DNA of 64,000 bases, taken from contig NZ_AAXW01000010.1 of the NCBI RefSeq assembly GCF_000169335.1, positions 62,001 to 126,000 on the forward strand. Direction: 5' to 3'. Both the position numbers and the translations under genes were made by a program. The notes beneath the pieces are model-generated. The model was not told where the DNA came from. It saw only the letters and a list, made by a program, of their open reading frames with translations, and ran no database searches. Shown one piece after another: positions 25,862 to 33,942 of this stretch (positions within the stretch are counted from its first letter, which is position 1; each line of letters opens with the position of its first letter). Source of the DNA: Crocosphaera chwakensis CCY0110. GTDB taxonomy: Bacteria > Cyanobacteriota > Cyanobacteriia > Cyanobacteriales > Microcystaceae.

Positions 25862-27331
25862 ATGGAACTTCCTGCCCCTAATAAATTAAATCGTCCTCTT
25901 CCGTGGATTTTAGCCATTATGACAGGTGGACTACTGCTGGTTGGAGGATTAACCTATAAAATCGCTAAAACTCCCGTTTCCGAAAATGAACTGGAGAAAA
26001 TGACCGTCATCGCTGAACGAGAAACTCTGGCTGTGGATATCGAAGCCAGTGGAGTAGTAGAACCCATTGAAAGCGTCAATATTAGCCCCAAAAACCCAGG
26101 CCGGTTAATACAGTTACGAGTAGAACAGGGCATGAAAGTTAAAGAAGGGCAAATTTTAGCCTTGATGGAACACACAGAAGTTAAAGCGGAAGGGAAATAC
26201 GCTGAAGCTAACTATAATCAAGCCTTAGCGGAATTAGATGCAGCTAAAGTTCGTATTCCTAGTGAAGTTCAACAAGCTCAAACCCGTTACGTTCAAGCAC
26301 AGACTCAACTAGAACAAGCAAAAGCCAATCTAGAACAAGCAGGCCAGAGAATTCCCAAAGATATTGACCAAATTAAAGCGCAAATTGTATCAGCCCAGTC
26401 AACTGTTCAGTTAGCTGCTTCCCGTGTGAAACGTAATGAAGAACTACTCCAAGAAGGGGCTATCACCCAAGACCGATTTGATGAACTGCTTAATAATTAT
26501 AATAATGCTCAAGCCAGTCTTATCGAACTTCAGACCAGGTTAGAACAGGCAAATCAGACAACTAAGCCAGAAATTGAGCAGTTGAAGCAAGAAGTTGTAC
26601 AAGCGCAAGCAACTGTTGCTGAAGCACAAATTCAACTCGAAGAACGGAAAACAACCGCAAAAACCGAAATAGCTCGCTTAGAAGCTGCTGCTGAAGCTTC
26701 CAAAGCTCAACTTGAGCAAGTGGTCATTCAATTCCAAGATACCGCTATTCGCGCCCCATTTGAGGGGATTGTCACCCAAAAATATGCTAATCCGGGGGCT
26801 TTTGTTACTCCGACTACCTCTGCATCTAGTACCGCTTCGGCTACTTCTAGTTCAATTTTGGCTTTAGCAAGAGGCTTAAAAGTAGTAGCTAAAGTGCCAG
26901 AAGTGGATATTGCCATGATTAAACAGGGACAACCAGTGATGATTACCGCCGATGCTTTCCCCAACGAAGTTTTTAAAGGACAAGTGGTTTTAATCGCACC
27001 AGAAGCCGTTGTCGAGGACAATGTGACCTCTTTTGAAGTGACCATCGGCTTAGTAACGGGACGGGATCAATTATTATCACGGATGAACGTGGATGTGAAC
27101 TTTTTAGGAGAAGAAGTTAAAGATGCTTTAGTGGTTCCCACTGTTGCCATTGTTACCAAAAATGGCGAAACCGGGGTGATGGTGGCCGATGAAAACGAGA
27201 AACCAAAATTTAAACCCGTTACCATCGGTCAAGTATTAGATGAAAAAACCCAAATTCTTTCCGGTTTAACCACTGGAGAAAGGGTATTTATTGACTTACC
27301 TGAAGAAGAAAAAAAGAAATCACTATTTTAA
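25862..27331 (+). CDS. HlyD/MacA-family periplasmic adaptor
   Basis: A 489-residue membrane-fusion protein. One membrane helix near 13-33 (LPWILAIMTGGLLLVGGLTY), then a biotinyl-lipoyl barrel half (VEPIESVNISPKNPGRL-QLRVEQGMKVKEGQILALM), a long coiled-coil hairpin (about 115-285) with repeats such as AQTQLEQAKANLEQA, and the second lipoyl half/beta-barrel (IRAPFEGIVTQKYANPGAFV, VVAKVPEVDIAMIKQGQPVMI). It connects an inner-membrane transporter to the outer membrane. It directly precedes a MacB-like permease (12 bp). The pair is divergent from a two-component system, which may control it. No outer-membrane TolC gene is nearby. Confidence 0.88.
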   Translation: MELPAPNKLNRPLPWILAIMTGGLLLVGGLTYKIAKTPVSENELEKMTVIAERETLAVDIEASGVVEPIESVNISPKNPGRLIQLRVEQGMKVKEGQILALMEHTEVKAEGKYAEANYNQALAELDAAKVRIPSEVQQAQTRYVQAQTQLEQAKANLEQAGQRIPKDIDQIKAQIVSAQSTVQLAASRVKRNEELLQEGAITQDRFDELLNNYNNAQASLIELQTRLEQANQTTKPEIEQLKQEVVQAQATVAEAQIQLEERKTTAKTEIARLEAAAEASKAQLEQVVIQFQDTAIRAPFEGIVTQKYANPGAFVTPTTSASSTASATSSSILALARGLKVVAKVPEVDIAMIKQGQPVMITADAFPNEVFKGQVVLIAPEAVVEDNVTSFEVTIGLVTGRDQLLSRMNVDVNFLGEEVKDALVVPTVAIVTKNGETGVMVADENEKPKFKPVTIGQVLDEKTQILSGLTTGERVFIDLPEEEKKKSLF

Positions 27332-27343
27332 TTAATAACTCCT

Positions 27344-28564
27344 ATGAATTTTTTAGACAGTGTTAAAATGGCAACCTCCATGTTAGCTGCTAATAAATTA
27401 CGCACTAGCTTGACTATGTTGGGGATGATTATTGGTAATGCGTCGGTTGTTGCTACGATTGGTATTGGTCAAGGGGCCGAAAACTTAGCCACTGAACAGT
27501 TAAATGAATTAGGTCCGACAGTCCTCTTTGTAGTTCCTGGAACCCGTAAAGCTCGACGTGCTACTCTAGATATACCGAAAACCTTAGTCTGGGAAGATGC
27601 AAAGGCGATCGCAGAACAAGTTCCCAGTGTTGCTGGGGTTGCGCCGGAAAGAAATCAACGACAACTAATTAATTATAAAAGCGAAAATACGAGTGCTTTA
27701 TTAATTGGAACTACGCCAGATTATCCAAAAATTAGAAGTTTTCCAGTGGAAAAAGGTCGGTTTATTAATCAAATCGATATGCAAAGAAATAAAAGAGTTG
27801 CTGTTATTGGACAGGATATTGTTGACCGCTTTTTTAAACTTAGCAATCCCATTGGTGAATCCATTAGAATTAAAAACATTTCTTTTGAAATTGTTGGGGT
27901 AATGGCTGCAAAAGGCTCTCTAGTTGGCACTAATTTAGACGAAACCGTCCTAATTCCTTTGACGACTATGTCCAATCAAATTGTAGGTAAAACATCTCCC
28001 TATGGCTTGCAATTGAGTTGGATTAATGTAGAAGCTAAAAATGTTGATAGTGTGTCAGCTGCTCAATTTCAAATTGAAAACTTATTACGATTAAGACATC
28101 AAATAACCAATGAGGACGACTTTGGGGTAGAAAGTTCAAAACAGATGTTAGATATTGTGGGAAGTATTGCTACTGGATTAACAGTTATGTTGACATTTTT
28201 AGCAGGAATTTCTTTAATTGTTGGGGGCATTGGAGTGATGAATATTATGTTAGTTTCGGTGAGTGAAAGAACCTCAGAAATTGGACTAAGAAAAGCATTG
28301 GGAGCCAGTCGAAGTGATATTTTAGGACAGTTTTTAATTGAAGCGGTTATCATTTCTGTTTCTGGCGGAATCATTGGTATTTTAACAGGAGTAGGTTTAG
28401 TAACAATAGTGGGAGTTGTTTCTCCTTTATCCACTACCATTTCTTCTATTTCTATCATTGTTTCCTTGGCAGTTTCTAGTGGTATTGGTCTAGGGTTTGG
28501 GGTGATTCCTGCTCAAAAAGCAGCGAAACTTGATCCAATTGTTGCTTTAAGAAGTTCTGTTTAA
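27344..28564 (+). CDS. MacB/FtsX-family ABC permease
   Basis: A 406-residue ABC transporter membrane subunit. First membrane helix about 20-42 (TSLTMLGMIIGNASVVATIGIG), then a periplasmic MacB_PCD domain of about 220 residues, then the FtsX domain with three helices (about 275-305, 325-360, 370-395). The typical SERTSEIGLRKALGASRSDILGQFLIEAVIIS motif is present. The ATPase partner (MacB N-terminal or separate DevA-like) is not in the window, so an ATPase encoded elsewhere must serve it, or the system is incomplete. It follows the adaptor gene by 12 bp and is clearly in its operon. Confidence 0.88.
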   Translation: MNFLDSVKMATSMLAANKLRTSLTMLGMIIGNASVVATIGIGQGAENLATEQLNELGPTVLFVVPGTRKARRATLDIPKTLVWEDAKAIAEQVPSVAGVAPERNQRQLINYKSENTSALLIGTTPDYPKIRSFPVEKGRFINQIDMQRNKRVAVIGQDIVDRFFKLSNPIGESIRIKNISFEIVGVMAAKGSLVGTNLDETVLIPLTTMSNQIVGKTSPYGLQLSWINVEAKNVDSVSAAQFQIENLLRLRHQITNEDDFGVESSKQMLDIVGSIATGLTVMLTFLAGISLIVGGIGVMNIMLVSVSERTSEIGLRKALGASRSDILGQFLIEAVIISVSGGIIGILTGVGLVTIVGVVSPLSTTISSISIIVSLAVSSGIGLGFGVIPAQKAAKLDPIVALRSSV

Positions 28565-28635
28565 GGAATTAATCAGTTATAAGTTAGTAGAGGTCAAGAA
28601 GATGGATTTTAAAAGATTACGAATAATTAAAAATA

Positions 28636-29268
28636 ATGCCTTCAAATTCTCTAAAACGTATAAAACTTATGTTGATTACAGATAATTTACCTTTAAATCG
28701 TAATAAATTCATCCAAGAAGACCAGATACTAAACATTACAGGTGCAAACTGGTCAGATTACGAAAAATTTGACTCTCAAGACTATTCAGGTTATCGTGTT
28801 TCCTATTTTAATGGAGAAATAACGATTGTGTCCCCAGGACGAAATCATGAAAGAATTTCTGAAATTATTAACCGATTGATTATTGCTTATTGTGAAAAAT
28901 ATGATCTTCAAGATTTCCCTTTTGGACAAACAAGATTAAATGTATCGGGACAAACAGGAAGAGAACCAGATATTGCTTATGCTTTTGATTGTGATAAAAA
29001 TTTACCAGATTTAGTAGTTGAAGTTATCTTTAGTAGTGGTGATATTGAAGTCTTAAAATCCAGTTATCAAAAGATTGGTATTCGAGAATTATGGGTTTGG
29101 AAAAATAATAAGATTACTTTCTACTATTTAGAGCAAAATAGTTATATTGTTATTGAATATAGTAAGATACTTCCTCATATTAAGTCAGAATCCTTTATAG
29201 AATATGTTAACCGAGGAATAACTGAAAGTCCCTTGCTTATCAAAAAGGATTTTTTGAAAATTATTTAA
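28636..29268 (+). CDS. Uma2-family putative endonuclease (DUF820)
   Basis: About 200 residues, PD-(D/E)XK fold of the Uma2 family, very expanded in cyanobacteria. Visible motifs: YFNGEITIVSPGRNHERISEIINRLI (N-terminal), FPFGQTRLNV, REPDIAYAF (catalytic Asp region), DLVVEVIFSSGDIEVLKSSYQKIGIRELWVW (Glu and following Lys region). The second Met (28669, MLITDN) is an equal start choice. Function in the cell is unknown; some members are linked to mobile or regulatory DNA. It is alone at the edge of the toxin-antitoxin island. Confidence 0.8.
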   Translation: MPSNSLKRIKLMLITDNLPLNRNKFIQEDQILNITGANWSDYEKFDSQDYSGYRVSYFNGEITIVSPGRNHERISEIINRLIIAYCEKYDLQDFPFGQTRLNVSGQTGREPDIAYAFDCDKNLPDLVVEVIFSSGDIEVLKSSYQKIGIRELWVWKNNKITFYYLEQNSYIVIEYSKILPHIKSESFIEYVNRGITESPLLIKKDFLKII

Positions 29269-29292
29269 TAACAGCTAGTCCCCAAAATTCTC

Positions 29293-29697
29293 TTATTCTG
29301 TCAAAATATTAAATCCTGCTTGGGAAAAATGCTTATCAAAGGTTAGAACTTTGTTAATATTTAATTTCCACATTATGATAAATGATAAACAATCAACTAA
29401 ACCCCAAGTTTTGTCTTCGTATTGTTTATAGAGATTAAATGCTTCTTCAAATAACTGGGTGGTTAAATTAATAATATTGACATTATCAGAAGTATAAAAG
29501 TCTTCAATAATTTTAATCGCTTTAGGTTTAGAATGACGGACAACTGGATTACCTAATTCTAATAAAACTGCATTAGTTGTAATAAAGGAATATTGTTCAT
29601 ATTTTATAGATAAATTAATTGCTTGCTGATGATACTGATCTTGTTCATAAATTAACCCGATTACAAATCCAGTATCAATAAAAATCAGTTTTCTCAT
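29293..29697 (-). CDS. PIN-domain RNase toxin, VapC-like
   Basis: A 134-residue PIN-domain protein. Its acidic active site is complete: Asp in FIDTGFVIGLI (residue 8), Glu in AVLLELGNPV (about 48), Asp in GLVDCLSFII (about 100), Asp in VLTFDKHFSQAGF (about 118). It is likely a site-specific RNase. The gene lies 20 bp after the HigA-like gene at 29718-30050 on the same strand, so that protein is the likely antitoxin, although VapC toxins are usually paired with other folds. Confidence 0.85.
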   Translation of the reverse strand: MRKLIFIDTGFVIGLIYEQDQYHQQAINLSIKYEQYSFITTNAVLLELGNPVVRHSKPKAIKIIEDFYTSDNVNIINLTTQLFEEAFNLYKQYEDKTWGLVDCLSFIIMWKLNINKVLTFDKHFSQAGFNILTE

Positions 29698-29717
29698 GTT
29701 TATAAATGTAATAAAAA

Positions 29718-30050
29718 CTATGAATTATGGTCAAATTCTGATGGTTTATCGATTGTATTTTTTCTTAATGCTGCTATGATGTTTTTCTTATTATGCTTTA
29801 ACTCATGTTCTTTTGATGAGAGTTTTAACAACTCAAATTCATTAATATCAGGAACTATATCTAAGTCTTTTTCATAGTCATAGATGAGCATTCCTAACAC
29901 ATCTAAATAGTCATATTCCTTTTCTGTCAATTTAGGTTTATCTAATAATTGATTAATTATTTTTTGAGTTGCTTCTAAATCTTCCTCTGATTTTATTGGA
30001 CGAGGAGGAAACTGTTTTAAAAGTTCAATATATTCTTTTTGATTATACAT
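29718..30050 (-). CDS. HigA-like antitoxin paralogue, HTH lost (copy A)
   Basis: A 110-residue protein. Residues 1-78 are nearly identical in pattern to the full-length paralogue at 32997-33401 (Y-ELLKQFPPRPIKSEEDLEATQ, LLDKPKLTE-E-DYLDVLGMLIY-YEKDLDIVPDI), the N-terminal region seen in HigA-like regulators. The helix-turn-helix part is missing; instead a tail KHNKKNIIAALRKNTIDKPSEFDHNS follows, also found in the shortened copy at 30803-30988. It precedes the PIN toxin by 20 bp, so it may serve as its antitoxin. DNA binding by this form is doubtful. Confidence 0.7.
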   Translation of the reverse strand: MYNQKEYIELLKQFPPRPIKSEEDLEATQKIINQLLDKPKLTEKEYDYLDVLGMLIYDYEKDLDIVPDINEFELLKLSSKEHELKHNKKNIIAALRKNTIDKPSEFDHNS

Positions 30051-30092
30051 ATTTTTAGCTCAACTATACCTATGTTTATTATATCCTAAAAG

Positions 30093-30125
30093 GTAGTGTA
30101 AGAATCTTGCTGACTATAACACTAC
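30093..30125. promoter_or_regulatory. Inverted repeat between divergent toxin-antitoxin operons
   Basis: GTAGTGT (30093-30099) and ACACTAC (30119-30125) form a 7-bp inverted repeat, loop 19, lying between the HigA-like/PIN operon (-) and the MazEF-like operon (+). It could be an operator or a hairpin. Confidence 0.4.
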
Positions 30126-30140
30126 ACATTAAAATTAGTA

Positions 30141-30149
30141 TGTTATAAT
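30141..30149 (+). promoter_or_regulatory. Extended -10 promoter of mazEF-like operon
   Basis: TGTTATAAT at 30141-30149: a TATAAT hexamer (30144-30149) preceded by TG one base before, about 40 bp upstream of the start codon. No clear -35 is needed for this promoter type. The AGGAG ribosome site at 30176-30180 follows. Confidence 0.5.
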
Positions 30150-30188
30150 TAGTAGAAACAAAACCATTGAAGAATAGGAGTTAATTAG

Positions 30189-30416
30189 ATGCCATCAGAT
30201 CAAGTGATAGATATTGAGAAAAAGCTGCGTAATTATTCAGTTGAAGATAAACAATGGTTAGTTAAAAAAGTAACTGAGCAATTACAATTAAGTGATTCAC
30301 AAACAGCTACAGAATTAATGAAAAGTTGGGATGATGCTTATAGTGATGGTTTAGATGAATCAGAAATTACAATGTTAGAAGCAGTGCGATGTCATCAGGG
30401 TAAATTATCTGAATAA
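30189..30416 (+). CDS. Antitoxin of MazEF-like pair
   Basis: A 75-residue acidic protein (VEDKQWLVKKVTEQLQLSDSQTATELMKSWDDAYSDGLDESE) lying two bases before a MazF/PemK gene, hence the probable antitoxin. It lacks a clear AbrB or RHH DNA-binding signature; it is of a cyanobacterial type recognised mainly by position. AGGAG lies 8 bp before its ATG. A separate -10 is seen upstream. Confidence 0.7.
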   Translation: MPSDQVIDIEKKLRNYSVEDKQWLVKKVTEQLQLSDSQTATELMKSWDDAYSDGLDESEITMLEAVRCHQGKLSE

Positions 30417-30418
30417 TT

Positions 30419-30775
30419 ATGACAATTTTTCAAGGAGAAATCTATTGGATTGATTTAGGACAACCTATCGGATCTGAACCTGCTTATCTTCGTCCCTGTG
30501 TAGTTGTTCAAAATAATATTCTTAATCAGTCAAAAATTGGAACTGTTATTGTTTGTGCTTTAACCACAAACTTAAGACGAGCAAGAGCTATTGGTAATGT
30601 ATTATTAAATGAAGAAGAAGCAAATTTACCAGAAAAAAGTGTTGTCAATATTTCTCAGATTTTTACAGTAGATAAACGTTTGCTTAGTGATCCGGTTGGG
30701 AGACTTTCAGAAGAAAGAATTAACGAGATTATTTCTGGTATTAAATTAGCTCTTGAACCTCAATCATTAGAGTGA
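30419..30775 (+). CDS. MazF/PemK-family endoribonuclease toxin
   Basis: A 118-residue type II toxin. The beta-barrel start IFQGEIYWIDLGQPIGSEPAYLRPCVVVQNN is characteristic, with the RPCVVVQN strand carrying the conserved catalytic region, followed by TVIVCALTTNLRRARAIGNVLL, VVNISQIFTVDKRLL and a C-terminal helix. Members cleave mRNA at short sequences. It is directly downstream of its presumed antitoxin gene (2 bp gap), one transcript. The convergent HigA-like copy B follows. Confidence 0.9.
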   Translation: MTIFQGEIYWIDLGQPIGSEPAYLRPCVVVQNNILNQSKIGTVIVCALTTNLRRARAIGNVLLNEEEANLPEKSVVNISQIFTVDKRLLSDPVGRLSEERINEIISGIKLALEPQSLE

Positions 30776-30802
30776 TGAAGAATAATATAGAATAATTTTA
30801 AT

Positions 30803-30988
30803 TTATGAATTATGATAAAATTCTGATGGTGAATTCATTATATGTTCTCTTAATGCTGCCATAATGTTTTTAGGTTTATATAATAAGTAATTAACCCTTG
30901 CTTGAGTCTCTTCTAAATCTTTCTCAGATTTTATTGGACGAGGAGGAAACTGTTTTAAAAGTTCAACATATTCTTTTTGACTATACAT
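30803..30988 (-). pseudogene. HigA-like paralogue with internal deletion (copy B)
   Basis: A 61-residue frame. Its first 34 residues match the HigA-like family start (KEYVELLKQFPPRPIKSEKDLEETQ), then it jumps from KP to KNIMAALREHIMNSPSEFYHNS, the tail of copy A. Relative to copy A, about 50 residues between DKP and KNI have been lost in frame. The DNA junction has a short T/A run on both sides, consistent with deletion between microhomologies. It has its own conserved upstream region and palindrome (31044-31062), but no toxin gene beside it. It is probably a decayed antitoxin gene. Confidence 0.6.
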
Positions 30989-31043
30989 ATTTTTAGCTAA
31001 ACTACTCTCGTTTTTATATCTCTCTATTATACATTATCGTAGG

Positions 31044-31062
31044 GGTTTAATAATATTAAATC
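31044..31062. promoter_or_regulatory. Near-palindrome upstream of copy B
   Basis: GGTTTAATA-A-TATTAAATC, one mismatch from a perfect 9+1+9 palindrome, about 56 bp upstream of the copy B start. The same palindrome in perfect form lies about 60 bp upstream of copy C (33461-33479). A likely operator for this HTH family. Confidence 0.6.
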
Positions 31063-31082
31063 CATTTAGTCTAGTCAATGTT

Positions 31083-32641
31083 TTAGAAACAACTCCTTTG
31101 ATTCCAAGTTAATTGGACACGAAAACCTGGACTAACACAAGTTCTCAGGTTTGTTTTACCATTAGATTGAATGGCATATACTTTAATATAATCTGATCTA
31201 TGAACAAAGAAAGTATGTTTTTTTAGTATTTTTTTCTCCAGATATCTTGCCATACATTAATATAATTTGGATTAAACTTTCTAAAAATTTCTGCTACTTT
31301 ATTTTTATCTTGACTCAAATAATATTTATCCGTTTTTTCATTAAATTTTGTATGATAAGCACCGTTTGCATAGCATTCAGCAATACTTAGCATTAAATTA
31401 ATTAGACTAGCTGAACAAATTTTAGGTTCACATTTTTCGTCAATATACCAAATTGGAAAATTATCTTTTTGTTGTTCATAAAATAAAATATAATACATTT
31501 CTTGATTATTTCCACAAAAAAGAGGTAAAGCATAATTTTCAAGTTCGAGATTGTTATTTTTCCCAATAATTTTAAAATGATTATCATGATTTTCCCGAAA
31601 ACAACAAAATAATAAATCAGGAGATAGTTGAATATTCTCAGAATCATAATAAGATAGTTCTTTAACTTCTTTGGGAATTTTAAAAGGAAGATAATTAGTT
31701 AATATTTTTGAGTTTTTATCATCTTTTATTGAATCGGATGAAAAAAATGCTTCAGAATAGTTAATCTTAAGCCAACAATAGATGTCATAAAGTACATCTG
31801 AAAGTAATGATATGGAATTTAACCAAAAATATAAATTATTTTTGTCTGTTTCTTGACTAAATTTTTCGTAGTCAAGCCCTCTAAGTAATGCTATTTTTAA
31901 ATCACAATTTTTTTCTTGAAAAAACCATTTAGTTTCCCATTCAGTATAAAGATATTTTCCATACTTCTCTGGGATCTCGATTCCACGACAAGCATAAATT
32001 TGATATCCATCAATAAATTTAACGGCTGCTTGTCCTTCTCTATGAAGACGAATCATTTTATCAAGATATAATTCAATGGGTTTTTCAATAACAAAACAAA
32101 CATCTGTGAAAGATAGCATATAAGGACATTCTTCACATAAATATTTTACAGTATTCCAAATTTCTTGGTTACACTTAACATTTAGTTCTGTAATATAAAA
32201 ATCATATTCACAACAATTACTAGCCATTAATTCACAATTAATTGATTTCCAAAAACAAAAATAATCATAAAGTATTTCATAAAAGTTGGAAGCTGCAATT
32301 GACAATATGTCTTCTTCATACAAGAAGATATCTCTAATTTCAGGAGACAAAACGTTACTAGAACGAAACCTACTAATTGATTCTTTATCAAGAAGTGAAA
32401 GCAATTCACATTTTAAACTGTGGTAATTACTGTAATCGTTAATTGATGGTTGGCGTTGATCAATATAATTTTTAGCTTGAAGTGGACTGTCACAAAAAAC
32501 AATTTCAGGTTCTCCTAAATTCAAAATTTGATAGGATTTTTTAACTAATTATTTAACCTTTGAGCGATTAATAGGGTCAGTAGAAAAAAGAAATCTTCGC
32601 CACTTCTCTATATATTGGTAAACTAAAACTTGTGTATTCAT
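31083..32641 (-). pseudogene. DUF6745-like gene, broken by a stop and a frame shift
   Basis: The main frame (31223-32524) encodes 433 residues with the DUF6745 pattern: GEPEIVFCDSP, FIDGYQIYACRGIEIPEKYG, W-TKWFFQEKNCDLKIALLRGLDYEKF. Upstream the same frame continues back to ATG at 32641 as MNTQVLVYQYIEKWRRFLFS-TDPINRSKVK, the usual start of the family (EKW-STDPI), broken by one TAA at 32549-32551. At the 3' end the reading passes a run of seven T (31229-31235) and, in the next frame, continues HTFFVHRSDYIKVYAIQSNGK to a stop at 31083. So one nonsense change and one slippage are visible. The central part is intact and could still be expressed from 32524. The function of the family is unknown. 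Confidence 0.65.
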
Positions 32642-32735
32642 AAACTTTTGGTCTATTTAGCTATCTTATAGAGCTATTATAATTGAAAAAACAGTCTATA
32701 ATAAATTAATAACTTAACCTAGATTAAATGTAAAT

Positions 32736-32996
32736 ATGATTAACATCACCCTTAAACAAGAACAAGAAACATTTATTCAAGAAAAACTCAACAGTGGAGA
32801 ATATAACAACATTGATGAAATTATTACCGAAGCATTATTATTACTAGAACAAAAAGATAAACACTATCAACAATGGGTTAAAGAAACTCAAGATAAATTG
32901 AATATTGGAATCGAACAATTAAATGCAGGACAAGGAATAAATAGCGAAATAGTAATTAATCGCTTAAAAAATAAGTATCATACATTAATTAAATAA
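32736..32996 (+). CDS. ParD-like antitoxin without partner
   Basis: An 86-residue protein starting MINITLKQEQETFIQEKLNSGEYNNIDEIITEALLLLEQKDK, the ParD-type ribbon-helix-helix antitoxin pattern, with a C-terminal toxin-binding part (LNAGQGINSEIVINRLKNKY). No ParE gene follows: the next gene, HigA-like copy C, is convergent and ends at the adjacent base. It is therefore an orphan antitoxin, or its toxin was lost. Confidence 0.75.
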   Translation: MINITLKQEQETFIQEKLNSGEYNNIDEIITEALLLLEQKDKHYQQWVKETQDKLNIGIEQLNAGQGINSEIVINRLKNKYHTLIK

Positions 32997-33401
32997 TTAA
33001 ACCGATGAATGAGGAAAAAAGGCAGCAGGAGACAGATTAAAAAATTCAGCTAACTCTTGAATATGTCTTGTTGTTAATTTTCTTTTTTCATTGAGTACAT
33101 CAGAAATAATAGATTCTGTTTTGAAAATAGAAACTAAATCTTTCTGTTTTAAGTTTCTTTCCTCTAACAAAACCTTTAATAACTCAACTCCATAAATATC
33201 AGGAACTATATCTAGGTCTTTTTCATACTCATAAATAAGCATTCCCAATACATCTAAATAGTCTGACTCTTCTTCTGTTAATTGGGGTTTATCTAATAAC
33301 TGATTAACGATTTCTTGGGTTGCTTCTAAATCTTCATCCGATTTGATTGGACGAGGAGGAAACTGTTTTAAAAGTTCAATATATCTATCTTGAGTGTACA
33401 T
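32997..33401 (-). CDS. HigA-like HTH antitoxin/regulator, full length (copy C)
   Basis: A 134-residue XRE-type regulator. N-terminal part (YIELLKQFPPRPIKSDEDLEATQ, LTEEESDYLDVLGMLIYEYEKDLDIV) typical of HigA-like antitoxins that follow HigB, then the HTH: LLEERNLKQKDLVSIFKTESIISDVLNEKRKLTTRHIQELAEFFNLSP (about 80-127). No toxin gene is adjacent; ParD-like gene is convergent. Copies A and B elsewhere in the island share the N-terminus. A perfect palindrome 60 bp upstream is a candidate self-operator. Confidence 0.85.
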   Translation of the reverse strand: MYTQDRYIELLKQFPPRPIKSDEDLEATQEIVNQLLDKPQLTEEESDYLDVLGMLIYEYEKDLDIVPDIYGVELLKVLLEERNLKQKDLVSIFKTESIISDVLNEKRKLTTRHIQELAEFFNLSPAAFFPHSSV

Positions 33402-33460
33402 ATTTTTAGCTACATTACTCTCATTGTGATACTTATCTATTATACATCATCCATCGTAGA

Positions 33461-33479
33461 GGTTTAATAGTATTAAACC
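33461..33479. promoter_or_regulatory. Perfect palindrome upstream of copy C
   Basis: GGTTTAATAGTATTAAACC, 9-bp arms about a single central base, in the divergent region between copy C (-) and the coiled-coil gene (+). A similar site lies upstream of copy B. Candidate operator. Confidence 0.65.
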
Positions 33480-33548
33480 CTAATCTATGTCATCGCTAAC
33501 ACATTTGATATACAATGATATTAATATTTACTAAGGAGTTTAATATCT

Positions 33549-33929
33549 ATGACCTTTGAAGAAATACAACAAACCATTGAGGGTATGTTAGCAGTTCAAA
33601 GACAACTACAAGAAAGTCAAATGGAACTGAAAGAAAGTCAAATGAAACTACATGAAAGACAAATGGAATTGCAAGAAAGTCAATTTGAATTACGAGAAAG
33701 ACAACTTCTGTTCCAAGAGACACAGGAACAAGACAGAGAGACATTACGAGCAACATTACAAGTTATAACTGAAGAAATGAACCGTTTTATTGAAAGGTCT
33801 AACCGTAATGAGAGACGCATTGAACAGTTAATTGGTTACAGTATTACTAATGAATCAGAACATCTTGATATTGAACAAAGGTTTAGAAAACTTGAAGCTA
33901 AATTACATGAATTACAAAGCCAAAAGTAG
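33549..33929 (+). CDS. Coiled-coil protein with heptad repeats
   Basis: A 126-residue protein of the cyanobacterial short coiled-coil type. Residues 17-58 contain about six seven-residue repeats of the kind LQESQM, ELKESQM, KLHERQM, ELQESQF, ELRERQL (21-bp units in DNA), followed by a second coiled-coil half with the common NERRIEQLIGYSITNESEHLDIEQR segment. It has an AAGGAG ribosome site at 33533-33538. The gene ends 13 bp before the molybdoenzyme gene. Function unknown; related proteins often sit near Uma2 or toxin genes. Confidence 0.75.
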   Translation: MTFEEIQQTIEGMLAVQRQLQESQMELKESQMKLHERQMELQESQFELRERQLLFQETQEQDRETLRATLQVITEEMNRFIERSNRNERRIEQLIGYSITNESEHLDIEQRFRKLEAKLHELQSQK

Positions 33930-33942
33930 TTAATATTATAGT

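Noticed and set aside
29293..30775. Large novel defence island
   Set aside because: The genes fit known toxin-antitoxin families; no nuclease-helicase or reverse transcriptase system is present.
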